NCBI GenBank assembly: GCA_030374805.1
Contig: JARGSG010000024.1
Coordinates: 682,001 to 746,000, forward strand
From: Gracilaria gracilis
Lineage: Eukaryota > Rhodophyta > Florideophyceae > Gracilariales > Gracilariaceae
Direction of reading: 5' to 3'
Length of the DNA: 64,000 nucleotides
The notes beneath the pieces are model-generated. The model saw only the letters and a list, made by a program, of their open reading frames with translations. It searched no databases and had not been told where the DNA came from. Each line of letters opens with the position of its first letter. Position 1 is the first letter of the stretch. The position numbers were made by a program, and so were the translations under genes. Positions 1 to 8,072 of this stretch are shown piece by piece.

Positions 1-1774
1 CTTGCCTTTCACCACTCTCCTCCTGACTTTGATTGTCAGTTGAGCTATCATCGTCGTCGTCGAGTTCTTCTGCTTCCGGTGGAATGTCAGGTAGCACCTC
101 ATCTTCGTCCTGGGCTTCTTTTTGCTCTTCATTCCCAGCAGCCTTCGGCTCGGACGCAGTCTCAGATATGCTCGACTCGTTTTTATCTTCCTCACGCAGG
201 GGCGAGACCTTGGGAAGGTCAACCTGATTTGTCATATCCAGTGATGAAGAATTGTTAGGACGAAACGTTTCGGGGTCTGATTCGAGGGTATTCGATGAAG
301 GGACACTTTTCCCCTCGTTCATGCTTTCTACTTCAGAAGTATTTGAAGCTATTTCTCCATCGACCTTAACGGGTTCGGACATAAGGGAAGACATATCCGA
401 AGGCTTCTCATTCTTTTCAACGGGCGAATCTTGCTGGCGTCTCCTGAAGCGCCTCGAACCCCGTGTCAGCGGATGCCATGAATGCTCCATGGGGTCGAAA
501 GTAGCCCTTGAAAGTTCGTTTGCGTCCCAAAGCTCTGTGAAATAGGACGCTCCCCTTCTATTTCTCGACGTTAGTGCATACATACGTTTCAGTTCGTACA
601 AGGATAGAGCACCGACTTTGTTGGATGCTGTGTAGCTTGACACAATATTGTCAGAGAAATGATGTCTTCGATCACCACAGTAACGTACAAGCGCTATCTT
701 CGAGGAATCAGAAAGGTGAAATTGAACGATTCCTTTTGCAACTGAGGACATCGCGTCAGGATCCGCTGTCGCATCGGTTGTTCCAACGGATCTTTTCATC
801 ACTATCTTGACTGAATAAGAAGAGCGGCTCGACTTTGATGGTAAGTCGATGCTGATATGCCTTAAGTCAGCAACTTGCCTTTGCTCAGTACAGCCTAGAG
901 GCGATGTATCATGGTTACACTTGTTTTCAAAGGATACTGTGGCAGGTAGACTCTCCGATTCTGTCAACGAAAACCCTGCGTAAACCCTCTCCCCGTCGGA
1001 GCACTGAATATTAGGCAGCTCGTCCCAAATACGATAAAGCTGGTTTTCGAGTAGGGGTGCTACCTCGATATTCCAACGACTCTCAAAAGTTTCCGGAATG
1101 AGAATTCGATTGTCGTCGCTCAACACGATATGGTTTTCCCACAGTGCCTTGGATCTAGTTTGCTGTGCAGATATATTTGTTGCTCGAAACACCCAGGGGA
1201 GCGCATCGTACAGGATACTGCGACTGCTTCTTGTGCCATCTCCGTTAGTGGTAGTGATGTGGAGTGCGAAGGCAATGAAACTGATCAAGCATAGTAGTTG
1301 TAGAATACATCTTCCTTTCGAGTTGCAAACATTTTCTAATGCCCCGTTGAGACAAAAAGAATCGCTCTTTTGCCTTCTAGTTGGGCGATGTCGACTGGTT
1401 GTGGGACCTCCCATGTCTACAGCGAAATTGTACGGAGCGGGTTCTCCAGCAAAGACTGGCTCCCGCTCTCGGTACTCTGCAATCGATGGTATAGTTTCAG
1501 CATGCTCCCGGATACCTGCTCTCGAATGGGATTGCACTGGTCGAAACTTTGAGGCGGAGAAGGGGGACGCATGTTGAGGAAAGCCATCGCTGGCATAAAA
1601 GTTCCGATGGAACTCCAACTCGCGATCGATTGTACCCGGGCGATTTGTCCTACCTTGCGGCACAGGCCCAACAACTTCCTTTTCTAGAAACCGTTTACTT
1701 CTTCTTAGTGCATGCTCGTTAGATGTATCGCCAGGTGTTCTCAGGGTTTCGGATAAAATGATTCGTTGCTTCAT
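1..1774 (-). CDS. Type II membrane protein with acidic C-terminal tail, 3' end outside the window
   Basis: A single open frame runs on the minus strand from an ATG at 1774-1772, preceded by an in-frame TGA, to the left edge, about 591 codons. The N-terminal 150 residues are basic and polar. One hydrophobic stretch follows at about residues 156-173 (CILQLLCLISFIAFALHI). A long soluble domain comes next, with Trp and Cys residues and stretches such as IPETFESRWNIEV and RYCGDRRHHFSDNIV. The last visible part is very acidic (EELDDDDDSS) and has no second membrane span. The layout suggests a signal-anchored protein with a lumenal or extracellular C-terminal domain. I do not recognise the family. 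The frame has no internal stop and its translation looks protein-like throughout, so I am confident it is coding, but not of any function. Confidence 0.75.
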   Translation of the reverse strand, partial: MKQRIILSETLRTPGDTSNEHALRRSKRFLEKEVVGPVPQGRTNRPGTIDRELEFHRNFYASDGFPQHASPFSASKFRPVQSHSRAGIREHAETIPSIAEYREREPVFAGEPAPYNFAVDMGGPTTSRHRPTRRQKSDSFCLNGALENVCNSKGRCILQLLCLISFIAFALHITTTNGDGTRSSRSILYDALPWVFRATNISAQQTRSKALWENHIVLSDDNRILIPETFESRWNIEVAPLLENQLYRIWDELPNIQCSDGERVYAGFSLTESESLPATVSFENKCNHDTSPLGCTEQRQVADLRHISIDLPSKSSRSSYSVKIVMKRSVGTTDATADPDAMSSVAKGIVQFHLSDSSKIALVRYCGDRRHHFSDNIVSSYTASNKVGALSLYELKRMYALTSRNRRGASYFTELWDANELSRATFDPMEHSWHPLTRGSRRFRRRQQDSPVEKNEKPSDMSSLMSEPVKVDGEIASNTSEVESMNEGKSVPSSNTLESDPETFRPNNSSSLDMTNQVDLPKVSPLREEDKNESSISETASEPKAAGNEEQKEAQDEDEVLPDIPPEAEELDDDDDSSTDNQSQEESGERQ

Positions 1775-2245
1775 GAGGGTGAGGCCAAGTCAGAGTGTCG
1801 TACTTTGTAACGCATTCGCAACGGAAGCTCTTAAAGAATGCGTCTGCTTCATTACCTGCAAACTTCTGTCTGGAAAGGGCGCGTCTTTGCTTGTCGAGTA
1901 AATGGATGATATTCCTTTCTGAGGAGGTTTGATTCGATGAAGCTATTGCAGATGCTTTCCATTTCGCTTCGCCTCTTGAGCTATCGTAGTTATTTTGGAA
2001 AGCAGCTTTACTGTTCGCATGTTCGAACCCCTTTACATGTTTCAGATCTCTGTCTGGTGACCTTACCGAGCGTGTTTAATTCGAAGTCATGATGAGGACA
2101 CGTCGAAGTGCTTTTACAGAACGGATGCATTGCAATGACATTTTCCGAAGGAATGACAGTATACGTAGAAGCTAGTAGCCCTCCGGGTTATCCCTCTACC
2201 CCTCGCTTGTTGCCGCAAGTTATGATACGGAAGGTATCAACTTCC
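1775..2245. other. Intergenic, 5' flank of the left-edge gene
   Basis: This stretch has no convincing open frame. It lies between the start of the left-edge gene and the end of the broken ARM-like copy. I see no repeat or RNA gene in it. Confidence 0.5.
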
Positions 2246-3771
2246 TCATCTCTTTGCAAAACATATCAGGGAAAGCGCGACATTAAGAACTACGTCGTTC
2301 TCGAAACACGCCTCTATTGCTTCTGGGATTAGGCTGTAGAGATCAGGACTAGTCCCAAAGACTATGTCGGGGCATCCGATGAGGCATATTTGAAGCAGAA
2401 CGGAGCACGCCAGTTCCGCGTATCGCGCCTTCCCTTTGTTCTCCGAGAGTATCGATGTTGCGAATCGAATAATGTCCTCCAGAGCCTCGCGCTTCGCTGT
2501 CTCACGTACAAAGCGAGGAGGCTTCTCATCTCGGTACATATCGCAACACAATGTCTCTAATACCTTGAACGCGGCTTCCACCACATGTTCATCGAACTTA
2601 TATGTTTGGATAATCTCCTTAATGAGCTTCAGCTCCTTCAAGTCCATCAATGTATATCGATTGGTCTCACTTCGGTATACAACGCCTCGCAGAGTTGCCA
2701 GCACCTGACAAAGGCTGTAGCGATGAGAGGTGGCGAATAGGTCTTGAGAAGGTTCAAGCATTCTGCTCAGCGTGCGCAACAACTCGCGGATGAAGCCGGC
2801 CTTGCCCATGAGGTTCCTGGTTTCCAGGTCAGCGCTGTAGATCTGAATGGCTTGGGTGGTGAGGAGAACCATCTCTGGAGTTCTTTGTAACAACTGCAAG
2901 GTTTGAAGAATATGCGTGAGATGGCCTTCTTCGATACTTTGTCTTCTGATTTCGCCAGAGCGTTCGGTGAGGGTGATGAGCAAATCGATCGCAAGGTGCC
3001 GTATCTTGTACGACGACGGGAAGCTGTCGAAGGCATCGGTGATATCGAGCAACAAACCTCGTCGGACGACCTCGAGTTTCAACTCCTCTTCGTCCTCTAC
3101 CAGTGTGCGAAAGTATTCGAGCAACACGAGTTGAAGTTGCATGTGTTCGGAAATCTTCCATCGTCGCAAGTAAGCAAAGACCCATTCGATGCCCCTGGAC
3201 ATGGGCTCCAGCAGTGCGGAGCGATGGCGTCAATGATGATTTTGTGGATGGACTGAGAGCCTTCAGGGTGGCATCGAAGCAGGTCTTCGCACAGTTGCAC
3301 GTCGATGTTCTGCGACATGGGGAGACAGTGCTCGGGCAAAGGCGCGGCCAAGATGGAGATGAAGCGACAAGCGGTGTACACGAACGTTTGGTTGGTGAAG
3401 TTTGGTCGCAAGGTGCTGCAGAAGAAGCGAACAAACGGGGTACTCAGGTACGGAGCCACGTCGCTGAAGCGAGCTTGCAGGAGTTGAATGAGACGCGAGA
3501 TGGCGTGCTCCTGTGCTTCCGGGTCATGGGTAGTGGAGGCAGCAGCCATGTGCTCCCTTGTGCGGTCAATAAGCTCGGCCTGGGAGACGTTGCTCCAGCG
3601 CGGAGGGCGCTTGCGACCAGGGCGATACACGGGACTGGCAGAAGTGAAGCTCATCGACTGAGGCTTTGGGGAGGCGAGTTGCGAGCGGGCGGCTTTGGAG
3701 TTGTAACAGTCGCACGCTAGGGTGTGGCATTGCACAGAGGTGGGGCTGGCTGCAGAACGATGGATGCTCAT
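2246..3771 (-). pseudogene. Frameshifted copy of the ARM-like helical-repeat protein gene
   Basis: This is an inverted copy of the intact gene at 12018-13577. From the ATG at 3771 it follows that gene closely. Near 3215 a run of 31 bases present in the intact copy is missing, which throws the frame out and leads to an early stop (224 residues). The rest of the protein can still be read in another frame as 318 residues from about 3202. A six-base in-frame duplication adds Leu-Gln near 3140. The coding remainder shows mostly isolated substitutions, so the break looks recent. It could still express a truncated product from either part, but the simplest reading is a pseudogene. An assembly or base-calling error is possible, although a clean 31-base loss is not typical of one. 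Confidence 0.8.
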
Positions 3772-4146
3772 GATAGTTGGTAGTTGGTTGTTACAGAGCA
3801 GAACGATAAAAACGAGTGATCGGGTTCAAAAAGTAAAGCGACGAGAGTTGTGGCAGAATTGTTGTCGGGGCAAGGGAAGGGGTTGGGAGAAGTAGAGTTG
3901 CAAAGAGCAGTGAGGTAGCGAAGGCGGAGAGGCAGTTGAAGACTGATCGGTATCGGGCGCCTTTAAACGCATGAGGAAGCAAAGGAAACGGGCGCATGTG
4001 AGCGGGGTGTTTGTTGGAGAAACGGCGGAAGATTGGGATGATTCCCGAAATGGGACCATGATCATGCGCAGATCAAGCGCATGAATGGGTGATGAACTGA
4101 GGCAGGCAGGCGGGAAGGGAGTTGAGGACTTGAAGAAACAATTGAA
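2251..4146. repeat. Left arm of a large inverted duplication
   Basis: The complement of this segment matches 11648-13566 almost base for base. The match covers about 370 bp upstream of the ATG and nearly the whole coding region, and stops about 10 bp before the stop codon of the intact gene. Outside the arms the sequences are unrelated. Confidence 0.9.
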
Positions 4147-4437
4147 GGTTGCCGTTTGTTTGGCGGGGAAGATGATGCAGGCTACAGAAGCAAGTGCAGA
4201 CACCTGTATCTATCTATCATACGGCAGGCGCAACAGCGGGTGCGCGTGCAAGATCATGACCTGACAACATTGTTGTGAACAGTGCACGGAGATTGTGCAC
4301 GAGGCGATGCGCCGTGAGCACAAGTCACAAAATAGCGAAGATTGGCTTTACGATCTTGTTGTATGGATACCGTTGGTAGCAGCTCGGAGCACGAGTGACG
4401 GCAGCATTGGCGTTATGATGCAGCATGATGCAGCGCG

Positions 4438-6042
4438 CTACGCGCCAGCGGCAGCGACGGCGGTGTCGGCGATCCACTTGCGGTAATGCTCGGGCGTGAA
4501 GCCCGGCTCAAGATCATGCGGCAGGCATCGAAAGCGCGGCAAGCGCACGGCCACAAAGTACAGGTCCGGTCTGGCACTAAGCGCGAGGTGCGGCGAAGCA
4601 ACGAGCTGCCCCACGGCGGTGGACGCCGGCATCTTTTGGAACACAGCCGGCAGCGCGCGGATACATTCGTACGGGATATGAAAGCGGCGCGCGCGCGCGC
4701 TCACCGAGGAGATGGTCTGCCAGTCGGCGCGGCGCAGCTGTCGCACATACAGGCTACACTCGGTGAGTTGCTGCGCGTGCTGCTGCGGACGCGCCGGTTG
4801 CAACGCGGCCTCGAACACGCGCTGCGGCGCCAGCTGCGGCACGTGCGCGTGCTGCAGGCCGGACAGCGGCGCGGCGCACAGCACGAAGCGATTGTCCCAG
4901 TACACGGCGCGCTGCTCGAGCAGCGGCGCGCACGCGGCGTTGCCGCGCAGACGCGTGGACAGCAGCGGCGCATTCTCGTGATCGGGCTCGCGCGTAAGCA
5001 TGATGAGCTGCTCCTGCGCGGCGGGCGGCGCAGCGGAGGAGGAGGAGGAGGAGGAGGAGGAGGCGGCGGCCGAAGCGGCGGCGGCGGCGGCGGCGCGCGC
5101 GGCGAAGCGGCCGGTGGCGGGGCGCAGCACGACGCCGGCGGCGGTACGTCCCTTTGGCAGCGCGCGCATGGCGCCGCACGACGCGGGCGTGAACAGGTGG
5201 TGACAGAGGCGCGTCAGCTGCGCGTCGTCCAGCTCGGGCGGCGCGGCGGCGCCCGACACATGCACACAGAGGCGCAGCACGGCGTGTCGCGCCGCGAGAC
5301 GCGACGCACGCCCCGCGTTATACGCGTGGAACAGCGGCGCGGTGCGCGCCAGCACGTAGCCCCAGTGGCTGCTTTGCAGCACGCAGTCGCGCAGCAGCGC
5401 GTCCGACTGCGCGCTCAGCGCGCGCAACGCGCGCCGCCGCCGCTCCGCCAGCCGCAGCGCGGCCGGCAGCAGCGACGGCTGCATGAACAGCGCGTGGTGC
5501 TGGTCGTCGTCGCCGCCATCGCCGCCGCCGCCGTAGTGCGGCGGCACGAGCTCCGACAGCGCCGCCGCAAAGGCGGCGTGCTCCACGCGCATGAGCGGCG
5601 CGTGGAAGCTCAGCACTCCGTCGGGCAGCATCTCCACGCCGGACACGGCGCCCACGTCCGGCGGCAACGCGTGCAGCGCGGGCGCGAAGCGCGACACGGC
5701 GGCAACGGCGGCGTGCACGCCGGCGCATCCCAGCAGCACGTGTTGCACGCGCGCGGCCAGCGCGGCGGCGGCGAAGGCGCGCAGCGGCGCGTGCTGCTCG
5801 GGAAACACCTGCACCACGCGCGCGCTCGCAAACGGGTACGCGGCGCGCAGATGCGCCGCTGCCTGCGGCGCGGCCAGCAGCAGCGGCGCGCGTGCGCCGG
5901 CGCGGCGCGCGGCGCGCAGCAGCGTGGCCGCCAGCACCAGGTCGCCGCCGTGCCGCTCGCGCAGCGCCACCGCGTGCGCCGCGCCGCGCGGCAGCGCTGA
6001 TAGCAGCGCGTGCGCGCGGAGCAGCGGCGCGCGAGCCGCCAT
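4438..6042 (-). CDS. Ala-rich protein, possible divergent tRNA(Ile)-lysidine synthase (TilS)-like
   Basis: The ATG at 6042 opens a frame of 534 residues in extremely GC-rich, Ala- and Arg-rich code. The C-terminal half has features like those of eukaryotic and fungal TilS-like proteins: a GVVLRP strand, a following LTREP, the segment YWDNRFVL, and near the end IPYECIRALPAVF followed by VGQLVASPHL. The middle has SGVEMLPDGVLSFHAPLM, placed like the segment after the PP-loop core. The expected N-terminal SGGxDS nucleotide-binding loop is not visible; the region reads ALPRGAAHAVALRERHGGD instead. A run of Ser and Ala encoded by GGA/GCG repeats splits the C-terminal region near 5035-5100. TilS modifies the wobble base of a tRNA in bacteria and organelles, so a real match would suggest an organelle protein. 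This assignment is weak; the open frame itself is firm. Confidence 0.6.
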   Translation of the reverse strand: MAARAPLLRAHALLSALPRGAAHAVALRERHGGDLVLAATLLRAARRAGARAPLLLAAPQAAAHLRAAYPFASARVVQVFPEQHAPLRAFAAAALAARVQHVLLGCAGVHAAVAAVSRFAPALHALPPDVGAVSGVEMLPDGVLSFHAPLMRVEHAAFAAALSELVPPHYGGGGDGGDDDQHHALFMQPSLLPAALRLAERRRRALRALSAQSDALLRDCVLQSSHWGYVLARTAPLFHAYNAGRASRLAARHAVLRLCVHVSGAAAPPELDDAQLTRLCHHLFTPASCGAMRALPKGRTAAGVVLRPATGRFAARAAAAAAASAAASSSSSSSSSAAPPAAQEQLIMLTREPDHENAPLLSTRLRGNAACAPLLEQRAVYWDNRFVLCAAPLSGLQHAHVPQLAPQRVFEAALQPARPQQHAQQLTECSLYVRQLRRADWQTISSVSARARRFHIPYECIRALPAVFQKMPASTAVGQLVASPHLALSARPDLYFVAVRLPRFRCLPHDLEPGFTPEHYRKWIADTAVAAAGA

Positions 6043-6258
6043 CGTGCCGTCGCCGCCCCCACGCGCGCCCCCACGGCCGCCGGCCTAGCTAGACACTCAT
6101 ATCTACAGTGTACATTGTACACCACATACACGTGTGCAACGTGCGGCTGACGCGCCAAGCGCTGTCCTGTCCGCGCGCGTGCGCCGCGCTCTCTCTGCAA
6201 GCAGCACACACACCGCGCGGCGCCGTGCGCAACGGCGCGCTGCTCACGCTATCGTCAA
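6043..6258. promoter_or_regulatory. Divergent promoter region
   Basis: This 216-bp gap separates the start codons of two divergent genes, the TilS-like gene on the minus strand and the serine esterase gene on the plus strand. It is less GC-rich than its flanks around 6090-6135, where TACAGTGTACATTGTACA occurs. No clear TATA box is visible for either gene. Its role as a shared promoter is inferred from position alone. Confidence 0.5.
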
Positions 6259-7222
6259 ATGGCTCCTTTGTTCGCGCCATCGCTTGCGCGCGGCGGCGGC
6301 GGCGGCAGCTCCTCCGCCTCCGCCTCCGCCTCCGCCTCCGCCTCCGCCTCCGCCTCCGCCTCCGCCTCCGCCTCCGCCTTCGGCTCCGCCACGACGACGG
6401 CGCCGCCGCCTTCGCCGCTCGTCAAGCTCAACCTCTTCTCGGGCGTGCAGTCGACGCGTGCTCGGCGCGCGAGCACGCAGCCGCAGCCGCCGCCGTCGCC
6501 GCCGCCGTCGCCGCCGCCGCGCCCGCCGCCGCCGGCGACCACGCCGACCACCATGGCGGCCGCCACGGGCGTGGCGCCGTCCGCGCTGCTGGTGCTCGCG
6601 CACGGGCTGCAGGGCACGGTGGAGGACTTTTCATACGTGCTGCACACGCTGCACAGCACGGAGGCGGTGGCGAGCGGCCGCGTGCTGGTACACGCCAGTG
6701 CCGTCAACACGGACCGCACGCACGACGGCGTCGACCTGGGCGGGCTACGACTGGCGGAGGATATCCGCCGCGTCATTGCGGCACACAAGTCGCTGCGCTC
6801 CATCTCGCTGGTGGGCTTCTCGCTGGGCGGGCTGTACGTGCGTTACGCCGTGGCGCACTTGTACGACCGCGAGACGCAGCGCGTGGGCGGGCTGCTGCCG
6901 GACAAGCTGGTCATGGTGGCCAGCCCGCACCTGGGCGTGCGTCAGTTTGGCGTGTACCGCTTCCTGCGTGGAGTGCTGCCGCTGGCGAACGCGCTGCTGT
7001 TCCACACGGCTAGACAACTGTTCCTTAGCGACGACGATTGCCTGTTGGAGCTCATGACGCGCGACTGCGCGCGTAGCGGCGCGTGGTTCGTGTCCTCCAT
7101 GGCCGCCTTCCGCTGCCGCACGCTGTACGCCAACGTGCGCAACGACTTTATGGTCAACTACGGCACGGCCGCGCTGGACGCGCGCGTCAAGCAGCTCACG
7201 GCCATCACGCTGCCGCACGCCC

Positions 7223-7271
<49 letters not shown>

Positions 7272-7762
7272 ACCCGCCGCCGCGCCCGCCGCGCGCGAAA
7301 TCGACGCGCAGCCCCGACGAGCGCGGCTGCCAGCTGCGCTTCCAGCTCAGCTACGCGCCGCAGCGGCAGCGCGCGCCGCGCGCCGCGCCGCGTGCGGACG
7401 GCGACGCGCTCGAGCATGAAATGGCCGCGCGTCTGCGCGCGCTCGGCTGGGACGTGGTCGCTGTGGACTTTGACGTCGCCGCGCCCATCGCGCATAACCG
7501 CATCGTCGCCATGAGCCGTAACGGCGTGCACAGCTGGATGAACGCCGCCGGCCGCCGCGTCGTGCACCACCTCGCCGACGCGCTGTGCGGCGCCGCCTTT
7601 CACCACGACCACGCTGCTGCCGCTGCTGCTGCCGCGCCCGCTGCCGCCGATCAGCGCCCGCTGCGCGCGCAGCCGCAGCCGCCGCTACCGCCGCCGCACC
7701 CGCCGCTGCCGCCGCCGCGCGCGCTGTTCCAGGCCGTGCGTGCGCGTGGCCGCGCCGATTAA
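6259..7762 (+). CDS. DUF676-type serine esterase/lipase with apparent frameshift
   Basis: The ATG at 6259 opens a frame containing an alpha/beta-hydrolase of the DUF676 lipase family. It has the oxyanion loop AHGLQG near residue 114, the nucleophile elbow GFSLGG with Ser188, and ASPHLGV downstream. The first 95 residues are Gly/Ser/Ala and Pro low complexity, so an ATG at 6553 is an alternative start. The frame runs into a (GCC)n tract at about 7220-7270 and ends at 7419 without the family C-terminus. That C-terminus (DVVAVDFDV, IAHNRIVA, VHHLADAL) is clearly present one frame over, ending at 7762. Its AHN motif probably holds the catalytic His. The break therefore lies in or just after the GCC tract. 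It may be a base-count error in the repeat or a true mutation. Family members act on lipid or acyl esters; the substrate here is unknown. Confidence 0.75.
6310..6380 (+). repeat. Hexanucleotide (TCCGCC)n tract in coding sequence
   Basis: About eleven tandem copies of a six-base unit encode an alternating Ser-Ala run at residues 18-40 of the esterase. Such a tract is prone to length variation. Confidence 0.9.
7215..7272 (+). repeat. (GCC)n tract at the esterase frameshift
   Basis: A long trinucleotide run encodes poly-Ala in the upstream frame. The conserved C-terminus of the esterase resumes in another frame immediately after it, so this is the likely place of the indel. Confidence 0.85.
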
Positions 7763-8007
7763 TTTGCGCGTGCGCCGCGCGCCACACGCGCCATTTGTCG
7801 CCGCCACAACGCGCGCGCCGCCTGCCACCGCACCACGTTTCGCTTTGCTTTCGCCCTTCCCTCTCCGCCCTCCCGCCCCCCTTCCCGTCCCCCGCCGCCG
7901 TCGTCCGTTCCTTCACCTCGCTCCGCCTTCCTATCTCCCGCCCCTCGCTCCTCGCCCCTCGCTCCCCGCCCCTCGCTCCTCGTCCCCCGCTCCTCGCCCT
8001 CGCCCTC

Positions 8008-8056
<49 letters not shown>

Positions 8057-8072
8057 ACCCCCCGAGCCCCTC
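7763..8072 (+). promoter_or_regulatory. Pyrimidine-rich leader of the kinase gene
   Basis: This gap between the esterase stop and the kinase ATG is almost purine-free on the plus strand from about 7840. It consists of CT and CCCGC runs and ends in a 47-base C homopolymer and the ATG at 8073. It is open in the kinase frame, but no in-frame ATG occurs before 8073. It is best read as promoter plus 5' untranslated leader. Confidence 0.6.
8010..8056 (+). repeat. 47-base cytosine homopolymer
   Basis: An uninterrupted run of C ends 16 bases before the kinase start codon. Its exact length is uncertain, because homopolymers this long are often miscounted. Confidence 0.9.

Noticed and set aside
2010..2035. 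tRNA-like GTTCGAACC segment
   Set aside because: No matching acceptor, D and anticodon arms could be drawn around it. No tRNA gene was found in the window.
4486..6000. 504-codon plus-strand frame antisense to the TilS-like gene
   Set aside because: An Arg/Gln/His-rich mirror of GC-rich code. The minus-strand reading has recognisable segments.
7740..8072. N-terminal extension of the kinase
   Set aside because: It begins with GTG and reads through a 47-base C run as poly-Pro. The first ATG is at 8073.
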